A stretch of DNA of 15,627 nucleotides from BOG-908 sp964657885 (GCA_964657885.1 CAZZWO010000054.1:1-15627), one strand, 5' to 3'; counted from the first letter of the stretch, positions 1 to 7,513 are shown. Made by a program: numbers and translations. The notes: generated by a model from the letters alone, not told the origin.

Positions 1-84
1 GAGGTCCGGCCGCGGGTCCCGGCCCGCATTGTTCGCGCGCGGCCGCGCATGCTACCGCCCGGGCGTGGCCTCATCCTTCCGCCC

Positions 85-786
85 ATGCTCGCCCGGCTGC
101 TGAAAAGCGCGCCTCTGCAGCGCGCTGCGGCCACCCTGCTGGGCTGCTACCTGGAAATGGCGCTGTGGAGCACCCGCTGGACCGTCGAGGGCGCCGGGCA
201 TATCGGCCCTTTCCTGTCGGCGGGGCCGGTCATCGTCGCGGTCTGGCACGAACGCCTGGCGCTGCTGCCCGCTTTCTGGGCGCCGGCGCGCCATGCCAAC
301 CCGAACCGCCATGTCGCCGCCCTGGCCAGCCGCCATCGCGACGGGCGGTTCATCGCCGCCGTGATGAAGCGGTTCGGCGTGCGCGCCGTGCATGGCTCAT
401 CCGGCCGCGCCAAACCGGGAGCGGGCCCGGTGCGGGACCGCGGCGGGGCGGCCGGCATGCGGGCGTTGCTGGCAGCGCTGGAAGCCGGCGGCGCGGTGGT
501 CATCACGCCCGATGGACCGCGCGGCCCTCGCCGGATCGCCGCGCCCGGTGTCACCCAGCTCGGGGCGCTGGCCGGCGCCCCGGTGTTGCCGGCCGCCGCG
601 CAGACGCGCTGGCGGGTCACCCTGAAAAGCTGGGACCGCATGGTGCTGCCGGTGCCGTTCGGGCGCGGCGCGCTGGTGTGCCTGCCGCCCATCACCGTGC
701 CGGGCGGAGACACCGGCGCCTGTCACGCGCAGATCGAGGCAGCCCTCACCGAAGCCGCACGGCGCGCGGATATGTTGTGCCGGTGA
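85..786 (+). CDS. DUF374 lysophospholipid acyltransferase-like protein
   Basis: A protein of 233 residues, close to the usual size of the DUF374 family, which belongs to the glycerolipid/lipid A acyltransferase fold. Visible family motifs, in order, are AVWHERL, SRHRDG (an HxxDG-type catalytic block), VHGSSGR followed by RGGAAGMRALL, and TPDGPRGPR. About ten residues rich in Gly, Pro and Lys sit between the GSS and GG parts, which are usually closer together. Gene order supports a role in lipid A acylation: waaA, lpxK and an lpxL-type gene follow directly. I chose the ATG at 85 because it begins the family-like MLARLLKSAP. An in-frame ATG at 49 would add 12 unremarkable residues, and neither start has a clear ribosome site. 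The stop overlaps the waaA start in GTGA. The family is secure; the exact substrate is not. Confidence 0.88.
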   Translation: MLARLLKSAPLQRAAATLLGCYLEMALWSTRWTVEGAGHIGPFLSAGPVIVAVWHERLALLPAFWAPARHANPNRHVAALASRHRDGRFIAAVMKRFGVRAVHGSSGRAKPGAGPVRDRGGAAGMRALLAALEAGGAVVITPDGPRGPRRIAAPGVTQLGALAGAPVLPAAAQTRWRVTLKSWDRMVLPVPFGRGALVCLPPITVPGGDTGACHAQIEAALTEAARRADMLCR

Positions 787-2078
787 CTACGGGGGCGCGG
801 CTGGTCGGCGGGCTGTGGTCCGTTGCAGCCACGCTCGCCTCGCCGGCGCTGCGCATCATGCTCGCCCGGCGGGTGGCGCGCGGCAAGGAGGTTGCGGGCC
901 GGCTCGGCGAACGGTCCGGAATCGAAACGAAGTTGCGGCCGCCCGGCAGGCTGCTTTGGCTGCATGCCGCCAGCGTCGGGGAAAGCGTGTCCGCGCTGCC
1001 CCTGGTCGCGGCGCTGCCGCCGGACATCACCGTGCTGTTCACCACCGGCACCCGGACGAGCGCCACGCTTCTCGCCGCGCGCCTGCCAGAACTGGGCCTG
1101 CAGCACCGGGTGCTGCATCGTTTCGTGCCGCTCGACGTGCCCGCCTGGGCGGCCCGCTTCCTCGACCATTGGCGACCCGATGCGGCCTGCTTCATGGAAA
1201 GCGAGCTTTGGCCGAACCTGCTGGCCGGGTGCAGGGTGCGCGGCATACCCACGGCCCTGGTCAACGCCCGGCTTTCGGCCCGCTCCGCCGCCGCGTGGGC
1301 CAGGCTGCCCGGGTTCGCCCGCCACCTGCTCGGCGGTTTCGCGTTCGTCGCCGCGCAGTCCGAGGCCGATGCCCGGCGCCTGCGTGCGCTCGGTGCCGGC
1401 GGCGCGCTTTCCTGGGGAAACCTGAAGGCGGCCGCGCCACCGTTGCCCGCCGACCCTGCCGAACTCGCCCGTCTGTCCGCCCTGCTCGGCGGCCGCCCGC
1501 GCTGGCTGGCCGCCAGCACGCATCCGGCCGACGAAGCCGTGGCCGTTGCAGTCCATCGCAGGCTCGCCGTGGATTTCCCCGGGCTGCTGACCGCGATCGT
1601 GCCACGCCATCCCGAACGCGGCCCGGCACTGGCCCAGGCGCTCGGGGCACCATGCCGCTCGGCCGGCGAGGACCCGCCGGACCGCGGCATCTGGGTCGCC
1701 GACACGCTCGGCGAACTCGGCCTGTTCTACCGCTGCTTCGGTGTCGTGATGGTCGGCAAAGGCTTTCCGCCGGGCGGTGGCCAGAACCCGTGGGAGCCCG
1801 CCGGTCTCGGCTGCGCGGTCGCCAGCGGCCCGGATGTGAGCAATTTCGCCGATGCCGCCGCCAGCCTGGCGGGTGCGGGAGCCCTACGGATCGTCACCGG
1901 TGCGGACGACCTTGCGGGCTGGCTCGGCACCATGCTGTCAGACCCGGATGCAGCATCCGCGATGGGCCACAGGGCGCTCGCAACCGCCAGATCCGACGAC
2001 CTGGCGCAGCGTCTGGCCACGCGGCTGGCGGCCCTGGTCGAAGCACGCTCGCCGGCGACGGCCGGAGGCGCCGGTTGA
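783..2078 (+). CDS. waaA: 3-deoxy-D-manno-octulosonic acid (Kdo) transferase
   Basis: WaaA/KdtA transfers Kdo from CMP-Kdo to lipid IVA at the cytoplasmic face of the inner membrane. The protein is 431 residues, a normal length. A hydrophobic, basic N-terminal anchor (about residues 5-35) is followed by the N-terminal domain with HAASVGES, whose Glu67 matches the family's catalytic glutamate, and FMESELWPN (about 137-145). The C-terminal GT-B domain has ASTHPADE (244-251), VPRHPER (273-279) and GGGQNPWEP (331-339), the nucleotide-sugar region; the family usually has NPLEP. The GTG at 783 is chosen because it overlaps the upstream stop as GTGA and gives the expected N-terminus. The same frame is open much further upstream, but that stretch is out-of-frame DUF374 sequence. 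Whether one or two Kdo residues are added cannot be read from the sequence. Confidence 0.95.
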   Translation: MTTGARLVGGLWSVAATLASPALRIMLARRVARGKEVAGRLGERSGIETKLRPPGRLLWLHAASVGESVSALPLVAALPPDITVLFTTGTRTSATLLAARLPELGLQHRVLHRFVPLDVPAWAARFLDHWRPDAACFMESELWPNLLAGCRVRGIPTALVNARLSARSAAAWARLPGFARHLLGGFAFVAAQSEADARRLRALGAGGALSWGNLKAAAPPLPADPAELARLSALLGGRPRWLAASTHPADEAVAVAVHRRLAVDFPGLLTAIVPRHPERGPALAQALGAPCRSAGEDPPDRGIWVADTLGELGLFYRCFGVVMVGKGFPPGGGQNPWEPAGLGCAVASGPDVSNFADAAASLAGAGALRIVTGADDLAGWLGTMLSDPDAASAMGHRALATARSDDLAQRLATRLAALVEARSPATAGGAG

Positions 2079-3055
2079 TCGGCACCGCGCCGCAATTCTG
2101 GCGGCGGGGCGGCTCGCGGATACTCCCCGCGCTGCTGTGGCCCGCATCCCGCGTCGTGGCCGCGATCACGGCCCGCAGGGTCGCCCGGCCGGGCTGGCGC
2201 GCCCCGGTGCCGGTCATCTGCTGTGGCAATGCGGGGGTGGGCGGCGCCGGCAAGACCACGCTGGTCCTGGACCTGGCGCACCGCCTGCAAGCGCGTGGCG
2301 TGGCGGTGCACCTGCTGACCCGCGGCTATGGCGGCACGCTGCCCGGCCCGCATTGCGTCGATCCGGCGCACCACACCGCAGCCGAGGTGGGCGACGAGGC
2401 GCTGCTGCTTGCGGAATGCGCTCCGACCTGGCGCGGCGCCGACCGGGCTGCCGCCGCCCGGGCCGCACTGGCTGCCGGTGCACAGGCGCTGCTGATGGAT
2501 GACGGATTGCAGAACCCGGGCCTGGTGAAAACCAGCAACCTGCTGGTGATCGACGGCGCGTATGGCTTCGGCAACGGCCATGTGCTGCCTGCGGGACCGT
2601 TGCGCGAGCCGGTGCGGGCGGCCGCCTCGCGTGCGCACGCCGCCATCCTGATCGGCGACGATGCCACCGGCGCACTCGCGCAATTGCCGCCGGGGCTGCC
2701 GGTGCTGCAGGCGCGACTGGTGCCGGAGCCCGCCATCGGCCCCCTGGCCGGCCGCAAGGTGTTCGCATTTGCCGGCATCGGGCGTCCGGCGAAGTTTTTC
2801 GACATGCTGTCCGCGGCGGGCGTGACGGTCGCCGGCCAGCAGGCTTTCGCGGACCATCACCGGTTCAGCGCGGCCGAACTCACCCGCATCGCTGACACGG
2901 CCGCGCGCATCGGCGCCGTTCCGGTGACGACGCCCAAGGATCTCGTGCGCATACCGCGGCCTGCCCGTGACGGGTTTGCCGGCATCGGCGTGTCGCTGGC
3001 CTGGGACGACGAGCCGGCGCTGGACGCGCTGCTCGACCGGGCGATGTGGCCTTGA
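2075..3055 (+). CDS. lpxK: Tetraacyldisaccharide 4'-kinase
   Basis: LpxK phosphorylates the 4' position of the tetraacyldisaccharide to make lipid IVA, the substrate of WaaA. The protein is 326 residues, as usual. An N-terminal hydrophobic stretch (about 15-34) would hold it to the membrane. Next come the Walker A loop GNAGVGGAGKTT (51-62, Lys60), LTRGYGG (about 81-87), GDEALLL, the Walker B-like MDDGLQN (Asp142, Asp143), GPLREP, the FAFAGIG segment and TTPKDLVRIP near the C-terminus. The TTG at 2075 is chosen because it overlaps the waaA stop as TTGA and places the family-like APQFW at the N-terminus. The frame is open upstream through waaA, but that is a GC-rich shadow. Order after waaA and before an lpxL-type gene supports a lipid A operon. 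Confidence 0.95.
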   Translation: MIGTAPQFWRRGGSRILPALLWPASRVVAAITARRVARPGWRAPVPVICCGNAGVGGAGKTTLVLDLAHRLQARGVAVHLLTRGYGGTLPGPHCVDPAHHTAAEVGDEALLLAECAPTWRGADRAAAARAALAAGAQALLMDDGLQNPGLVKTSNLLVIDGAYGFGNGHVLPAGPLREPVRAAASRAHAAILIGDDATGALAQLPPGLPVLQARLVPEPAIGPLAGRKVFAFAGIGRPAKFFDMLSAAGVTVAGQQAFADHHRFSAAELTRIADTAARIGAVPVTTPKDLVRIPRPARDGFAGIGVSLAWDDEPALDALLDRAMWP

Positions 3056-3975
3056 GCATCCTCTCGCGCCTCGAGGCGGCGTTGGTCGGCATCCTGATCC
3101 GCCTGCTGGCGGCTCTGCCCCCGGCCGCCGCGTCGAACCTGGCCGGGGCTGTCGCGGCCGCGATCGGACCGATGCTGCCGGTCAGCCGGGTGGCGCGGGC
3201 GAACCTGCAGGCCGCCATGCCCGAGCTGGACGTGCGGCAGCGCGCGCGGATCGTTCGTGCCGCCTGGGCGCAGTTGGGCCGCACGGCCGGCGAGTTCCCC
3301 CACGTCGCCCATCTGCGCCGGAACACCGCCTCGGGGCCGGGATGGGAGATCTCGGGCGAGGATGTGCTGACCGGCTTGGCCGCGCGCGGCGGGCCGGCGC
3401 TGTTCTTCTCCGGCCACATGGGGAATTGGGAGATCCTGCCACATGCATCCCGCGCGTTCGGGCTGCCGGTCGCCAGCTTCTACCGCGCCGCCCAGAACGA
3501 GCTGGTCGACGCAATGATCGCACGCCTGCGTCGATCGGCGAGCGGTGAAACGCAGCAGATGTTCGCAAAGGGCGCGGGCGGCGCACGCCGTGCGATGGCG
3601 CATCTGCGGCAAGGCGGCTACCTCGCCATGCTGGTCGACCAGAAGCTGAACGACGGCGTGCAGGCGCGTTTCTTCGGCCTGCCCGCCATGACAGCGCCGG
3701 CTGTCGCAACCTTCGCGCTGCATTTCCAGTGCCCGGTGATCCCCGCCGTATCCCGCCGGATCGGCCCGGCACGCCTGCGCCTGGATGTCGAGCCGCCGCT
3801 ACCGCTGCCCAACACCGGCGACCGTGCCGCCGACGTGCTGGCCCTGACGCAGCAGATCAACGATGTCCTGGAGCGCTGGATACGCGCCGACCCCGGCAGC
3901 TGGTTGTGGATGCACCGCCGCTGGCTGAAGCCCATTTCCGCTGCGCCCGATGACAGCGCAACAAACACCCCGTGA
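3046..3975 (+). CDS. LpxL/HtrB-type lipid A late acyltransferase
   Basis: A protein of 309 residues of the LpxL/HtrB family, which transfers an acyl chain from acyl-ACP to Kdo-lipid A precursors at the inner membrane. The N-terminal hydrophobic region (about 8-45) fits a membrane anchor. The HX4D/E catalytic signature is SGHMGNWE (His124, Glu129). Downstream are MLVDQKLNDG and RFFGLPAMTAPAVATFALHF, the family's conserved middle, and the C-terminal WLWMHRRWLKP. The start is uncertain: GTG at 3046 overlaps lpxK by ten bases, while TTG at 3052 would give a TTGA overlap like the junction upstream. Neither has a clear Shine-Dalgarno site, so translation is probably coupled to lpxK. I cannot tell which position of lipid A, or which chain length, it uses, so no symbol is given. 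Confidence 0.92.
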   Translation: MALSILSRLEAALVGILIRLLAALPPAAASNLAGAVAAAIGPMLPVSRVARANLQAAMPELDVRQRARIVRAAWAQLGRTAGEFPHVAHLRRNTASGPGWEISGEDVLTGLAARGGPALFFSGHMGNWEILPHASRAFGLPVASFYRAAQNELVDAMIARLRRSASGETQQMFAKGAGGARRAMAHLRQGGYLAMLVDQKLNDGVQARFFGLPAMTAPAVATFALHFQCPVIPAVSRRIGPARLRLDVEPPLPLPNTGDRAADVLALTQQINDVLERWIRADPGSWLWMHRRWLKPISAAPDDSATNTP

Positions 3976-4009
3976 TGCTGCGGCGCAGCGCAACAAAATG
4001 TCAGTGACT

Positions 4010-4033
4010 TTGCCCGGCCACTCCCGCTAGCGT
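4010..4033 (+). promoter_or_regulatory. Possible promoter for the 46-residue membrane peptide gene
   Basis: TTGCCCG at 4010-4016 and GCTAGCGT at 4026-4033, nine bases apart, loosely resemble the alphaproteobacterial housekeeping promoter pattern (TTGAC-like element, then GCTA-like element). A start near 4040 would leave a leader of about 45 bases before the ATG at 4087. This was matched by eye only and the spacing is slightly short. Confidence 0.28.
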
Positions 4034-4086
4034 CACCGCGCGGCATGTCATGCCGGCTGGCGAACACTGTTGATGCGGAGGCTCGG

Positions 4087-4227
4087 ATGATCGACACGGC
4101 AATCGCCTGGCTGATGGCCCATCCGCTCCAGGGTGTCGGCGGCCTTGCCGTGCTGTCCATCATCGTGGGCCTGGTCCTGGTCCCCCGCGTCCACGAAATC
4201 ACCGACCATGGGCATCCGCGCTGCTGA
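4087..4227 (+). CDS. Small single-span membrane protein, unknown function
   Basis: A 46-residue reading frame with the best ribosome site of the plus-strand genes here: GGAGG at 4077-4081, five bases before the ATG at 4087. The same frame could begin at an ATG at 4045, but the Shine-Dalgarno site decides for 4087. The peptide has a short hydrophobic start (TAIAWLMA, about 4-11) and one clear membrane segment (about 16-33, GVGGLAVLSIIVGLVLV), followed by a polar tail with three histidines and a terminal cysteine (VHEITDHGHPRC). It lies 111 bases after the lipid A block, may have its own promoter, and ends three bases before the stop of the convergent secreted-protein gene. I do not recognise a family. 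The strong start and membrane segment make it a likely real gene. Confidence 0.62.
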   Translation: MIDTAIAWLMAHPLQGVGGLAVLSIIVGLVLVPRVHEITDHGHPRC

Positions 4228-4230
4228 GCA

Positions 4231-5010
4231 TCAGTTCGGGGGCAGGCAGCCGACCGGCCCGCGCGAAAGTACGCTGACCTTGCCGGCCGGTGTCACGGTC
4301 ATGTCCACGTCGTAGACGATCGTGCTTGCATCCTTGGCCGTCGCGCCGTTCTGGCCCTTGTAGGCCGCGACGCAGTCGGCGATCGGGGGCGGTTGGGATG
4401 CCACCGCGCGTGCGAAATGGCCCTCCTTCATGGTCCGCGCCCAACACGCGGCACCATCCTTGATCAGCGAGCACGGCGCATCGTAGCCGCGCGAATACTT
4501 CAGGTGCAGCAGATCCCCGTCGAGCGTTACCGCATGAAAACCGCCATCCTTTCCCCTGACCGTGAAGAGGTTCCTTTTGTCGTCATAGATCTGGCGGCCA
4601 TCGGGAAGATGCACGACCAGGAACGGCTCGGGGCCGTTCGCATCGGTCGTTTCGAACACCAGATACGGGCCCTTGCGGCCAAGCAAAGCCTGGCTTTCCA
4701 TGTCCAGCTTGGTATCGCTTGCCGTCGGCGCCGCCCGGCAGACCGGCCGCGCCCCGCCGGGCCCCGGATGCACCACATAGGACGGCCCGAAACCGGGCGA
4801 ATCGGTGTTGGTTTCGCGTATCATGAAGTCGCCATACCAATGGCACCGCACCGCCTGCGCCGGATGAGGACCCTCGATGGGTTCCAGGTCCTGTATCGCC
4901 AGCGGCGGATCGAACAGCTTCTCCTCCGCCGTTGGCTCACCCGCAAAGGCGAGCGAGGCCGCCGCGAAGCATGTGGCCAGTGCTGCGATGATCCGCGGCT
5001 GGCGCTTCAT
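4231..5010 (-). CDS. Secreted protein with six mature cysteines, unknown function
   Basis: A protein of 259 residues that I cannot assign to a family. Residues 1-23 form a typical signal peptide: basic MKRQPR, a hydrophobic core, then SLAFA before GEPT, a likely signal peptidase I site. A cysteine at 14 lies in LATC but lacks the small residue before Cys expected of a lipobox, so a lipoprotein is unlikely. The predicted mature protein has six cysteines, about 56, 91, 180, 189, 213 and 255, an even number that would allow three disulfides in the periplasm. The centre is rich in short beta-like stretches (YLVFETTD, FLVVHLPDG, FHAVTLDGD). No catalytic motif is apparent. No good Shine-Dalgarno site precedes the ATG. 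It lies downstream of the malic enzyme gene on the same strand, 118 bases away, with no evident functional link. Confidence 0.78.
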   Translation of the reverse strand: MKRQPRIIAALATCFAAASLAFAGEPTAEEKLFDPPLAIQDLEPIEGPHPAQAVRCHWYGDFMIRETNTDSPGFGPSYVVHPGPGGARPVCRAAPTASDTKLDMESQALLGRKGPYLVFETTDANGPEPFLVVHLPDGRQIYDDKRNLFTVRGKDGGFHAVTLDGDLLHLKYSRGYDAPCSLIKDGAACWARTMKEGHFARAVASQPPPIADCVAAYKGQNGATAKDASTIVYDVDMTVTPAGKVSVLSRGPVGCLPPN

Positions 5011-5128
5011 GGGGAGGACGGTGCGCTGGTTCGAATGTCAGGCCTGTCCATCGAATACTTGGCGCCCCTTCCTCCAGTCTGCACATCATGACGGTGAACG
5101 TGTCTGGCGTCCACGAATGCTCACCACC

Positions 5129-7399
5129 TCACCTGTCCGCGGCCTGGTGGGCGGCTAGGGCGGCCATGTCTACGATGGTGCTGACTGAGGCGTCCATGCT
5201 GACGAGTTGGACGGCGCGGGACATGCCGAGGAGGAGGGGGCCGATCGAGCTGCCGCTGCCGAGACGGGGGGCGAGCCGGCTGACGATGTGGGCGGAATGC
5301 AGGCCGGGCATCACCAGCACGTTGGCATTCCCGGTAAGGCGGCAGAACGGGTAGAGCGCGCGGATCGACGGTTCCAGCGCGACGTCGGGCGACATGTCGC
5401 CTTCGAACTCGAAATCGACGTTGCGCGATTCCAGGATGGCGACCGCCTCGCGGATGCCATGCACGGTTGCATGCATCGGCTGGCCGAACGTGGAGTGCGA
5501 CAGCAGCGCCACCCGCGGTTCATGGCCGAGGCGCCGTGCGTGCGCCGCGGCACCCTGTGCGATATCGGCCAACTGCACCGGTGACGGGCGTTCGTGGATC
5601 AGCGTATCGGCAACGAACACCGTCTCGCGGCCGCCCAGCATCAGGGTCAGCCCGAACGGCGTGTGGCCGGGCAGCGGATCGATCGCCATGTTGATCGCAT
5701 CGAGGCACACCGAACGGGCGCGCGTCAGCCCGGTCATCATCGCGTCGGCGTCGCCGTTGGCGAGCATGGCGGCGGCGAACACGTTGCGGTCCTGGTTGAC
5801 CAGGCGTTGCACGTCGCGATGCAGGTAACCGCGCCGTTGCAGGCGGGCATAGAGCATGTCGGTGTAATGCGCGTTGTGCGACGATACGCGCGCGTTGTGG
5901 ATTTCGATGCCGTCGGGCAGATGCAGTCCCAGCTTTTGCAGGTTGGCGTGCACCCGGTCCTCGCGGCCGATCAGCACCGCGCGCCCGAAACCGCGGCGCG
6001 TGAAGTCGATTGCCGCACGCACGATCTTCTCGTCCTCGCCCTCCGCGAACACCACGGTCTTCGGCGCGGCACGCACGCTTTCCATGATCATGTCGAGCGC
6101 ATTGGCGGTGCGGTCCAGCCGGCCGGACAGTGCGCGCGTGTAGCGGCGCAGGTCGGCGAGCGGCCGGCGTGCGACGCCGCTATCCATGGCGGCGCGCGCA
6201 ACCGCCGTCGGGATGCGGAAGATCAGCCTGGGGTCGAAGGCGTTCGGGATGATGTAGTCGGGGCCGAAGCGCAGCTGGCGTGCCGAGGCGGCATGCACCT
6301 CGTCCGGCACATCCTCACGCGCCAGCCCTGCCAGGGCTTCGGCGGCGGCGATCTTCATCGCATCGTTGATCGTGCTGGCGCGCACGTCCAGCGCGCCGCG
6401 GAAGATGTAGGGGAACCCGAGAACGTTGTTCACCTGGTTCGGATAATCGCTGCGTCCGGTGGCGATGATCGCATGCGGGCTGGCCGCCCGTGCCTCCTCC
6501 GGCGTGATCTCCGGGTCAGGGTTCGCCATGGCAAAGATCACCGGTTTGTCGGCCATGCCGCGAACCATGTCCTGCGTGATGGCGCCGCGCACCGACAAAC
6601 CGAACACCGCATGTGCACCCTGCAACGCTTCGGCGAGGCTGCGCGCCCTGGTGTCCGATGCGTGGGCGGATTTCCACTGGTTCAGGTCGCGCCGGTCCCG
6701 GTGCACCACGCCCTTGGTGTCGCACAGGACGATGTTCTCGGCACGCGCGCCCATCGCTTTGATCAGCTCGACGCAGGCGATGGCTGCGGCACCCGCCCCG
6801 TTCACCACGAGTTTCGTGTCGGCCAGGTCGCGGTCCGTCAGGTGGCATGCATTGATCAGCCCCGCGGCTGCAACGATTGCGGTGCCGTGCTGATCGTCGT
6901 GGAACACCGGGATGTCCATCAGCTCGCGCAGGCGCTGTTCGATGATGAAGCATTCGGGGGCGCGGATATCTTCGAGGTTGATGCCGCCGAAACCGGCGCC
7001 GAGGAAACGCACGCAATTGACGAACTCCTCGACATCCTCGGTCGAGATTTCGAGGTCGATACCATCCACATCGGCGAACCGCTTGAACAGCGCGACCTTG
7101 CCTTCCATCACGGGCTTGCTGGCAAGCGCGCCGAGGTTGCCCAGGCCGAGCACCGCAGTCCCGTTCGAAATGACCGCGACCATGTTGCCTTTGGTCGTGT
7201 AGTCGTAGGCCAGCGCCGGATCCCGGGCGATGCGCAGGCACGGCTCCGCCACGCCCGGCGAATAGGCGAGGCTGAGGTCGCGTGCGGTCGTCAGCGGCTT
7301 GCTGATCCGCGTCTCCAGCTTGCCCGGCCGCCCGGAAGCATGCAGCGCCAAAGCCTCCTCGGCCGTGATGCGCGCGGACGCGGCTTCCGTATCTGCCAT
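5129..7399 (-). CDS. maeB: Malic enzyme with C-terminal phosphotransacetylase-like domain
   Basis: A hybrid malic enzyme of 756 residues (the MaeB/DME/TME type is about 760) that oxidatively decarboxylates malate to pyruvate with NAD(P)+. The N-terminal malic domain has SLAYSPGVAEPC (43-54), the metal-site run NLEDIRAPECFIIE (141-154) and FHDDQHGT (166-173). The dinucleotide fold has VVNGAGAAA (198-206), then LCDTKG, MANPDPEI (291-298) and GRSDYPNQVNNVLGFPY (315-331). From about 435 to the end is a phosphate acetyl/butyryltransferase domain (FAEGEDEKIVRAA at about 451). In known hybrids this tail is regulatory and not catalytic. Start choice is firm: AAGGAGG at 7407-7413 lies seven bases before the ATG. 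The frame stays open for another 2.5 kb upstream, but only as antisense of mutS. Cofactor preference (NAD or NADP) cannot be decided here. Confidence 0.96.
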   Translation of the reverse strand: MADTEAASARITAEEALALHASGRPGKLETRISKPLTTARDLSLAYSPGVAEPCLRIARDPALAYDYTTKGNMVAVISNGTAVLGLGNLGALASKPVMEGKVALFKRFADVDGIDLEISTEDVEEFVNCVRFLGAGFGGINLEDIRAPECFIIEQRLRELMDIPVFHDDQHGTAIVAAAGLINACHLTDRDLADTKLVVNGAGAAAIACVELIKAMGARAENIVLCDTKGVVHRDRRDLNQWKSAHASDTRARSLAEALQGAHAVFGLSVRGAITQDMVRGMADKPVIFAMANPDPEITPEEARAASPHAIIATGRSDYPNQVNNVLGFPYIFRGALDVRASTINDAMKIAAAEALAGLAREDVPDEVHAASARQLRFGPDYIIPNAFDPRLIFRIPTAVARAAMDSGVARRPLADLRRYTRALSGRLDRTANALDMIMESVRAAPKTVVFAEGEDEKIVRAAIDFTRRGFGRAVLIGREDRVHANLQKLGLHLPDGIEIHNARVSSHNAHYTDMLYARLQRRGYLHRDVQRLVNQDRNVFAAAMLANGDADAMMTGLTRARSVCLDAINMAIDPLPGHTPFGLTLMLGGRETVFVADTLIHERPSPVQLADIAQGAAAHARRLGHEPRVALLSHSTFGQPMHATVHGIREAVAILESRNVDFEFEGDMSPDVALEPSIRALYPFCRLTGNANVLVMPGLHSAHIVSRLAPRLGSGSSIGPLLLGMSRAVQLVSMDASVSTIVDMAALAAHQAADR

Positions 7400-7406
7400 T
7401 CTTGAG

Positions 7407-7413
7407 CCTCCTT
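7407..7413 (-). promoter_or_regulatory. Shine-Dalgarno site of the malic enzyme gene
   Basis: On the minus strand this reads AAGGAGG, a near-perfect match to the 16S rRNA tail, seven bases before the ATG at 7399. It rules out the much longer open frame as the real start. Confidence 0.85.
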
Positions 7414-7429
7414 CGCCGCCTGGCCCAAC

Positions 7430-7457
7430 CTCATAGGGGCTTGGGGCGCGACGGCAA
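7430..7457 (-). promoter_or_regulatory. Possible malic enzyme promoter
   Basis: On the minus strand TTGCCG (7457-7452) and TATGAG (7435-7430) are separated by 16 bases. A transcription start near 7423 would give a short leader of about 24 bases that still contains the Shine-Dalgarno site. Assigned by eye, but geometry relative to the gene is good. Confidence 0.38.
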
Positions 7458-7485
7458 AGACGGGCCGCCATTTGGCTCGCTGCGA

Positions 7486-7504
7486 CCGGCTGCTGTGCAG
7501 CCGG
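7486..7504. repeat. Perfect inverted repeat between maeB and mutS
   Basis: CCGGCTGC (7486-7493) and GCAGCCGG (7497-7504) are exact reverse complements separated by TGT. The element is centred in the spacer between divergent genes. It lies about 30 bases upstream of the proposed malic enzyme -35 element and just upstream of a GCTATGCT element facing mutS. No T-run follows on either strand, so an operator or simple hairpin is more likely than a terminator. Confidence 0.55.
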
Positions 7505-7513
7505 ACGCTTTGG

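Noticed and set aside
12..27. Small GC hairpin (GCGGG, six-base loop, CCCGC) before the first gene
   Set aside because: A five-base GC stem with no T-run is expected by chance here.
165..782. N-terminal extension of waaA through the DUF374 gene
   Set aside because: The extra 206 residues are an alternate frame of the DUF374 gene, and WaaA proteins begin near the GTG at 783.
815..2074. N-terminal extension of lpxK through waaA
   Set aside because: Alternate-frame translation of waaA; LpxK length and N-terminus fit the TTG at 2075.
3977..3989. Hairpin GCTGC-GGC-GCAGC just after the lpxL-type gene
   Set aside because: A five-base stem with no U-tract is too weak to call a terminator.
5007..5051. 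Fourteen-codon minus-strand frame ending over the ATG of the secreted-protein gene
   Set aside because: The purine-rich stretch before it is too far away for a ribosome site, and such short frames are common by chance.
4393..5091. Plus-strand open frame of 232 codons opposite the secreted-protein gene
   Set aside because: The minus-strand frame has a signal peptide and a regular cysteine pattern; the plus-strand frame has neither.
5594..7405. Plus-strand open frame of 603 codons opposite the malic enzyme gene
   Set aside because: Antisense shadow of a high-GC3 gene; low-complexity His/Arg/Val composition and no motif.
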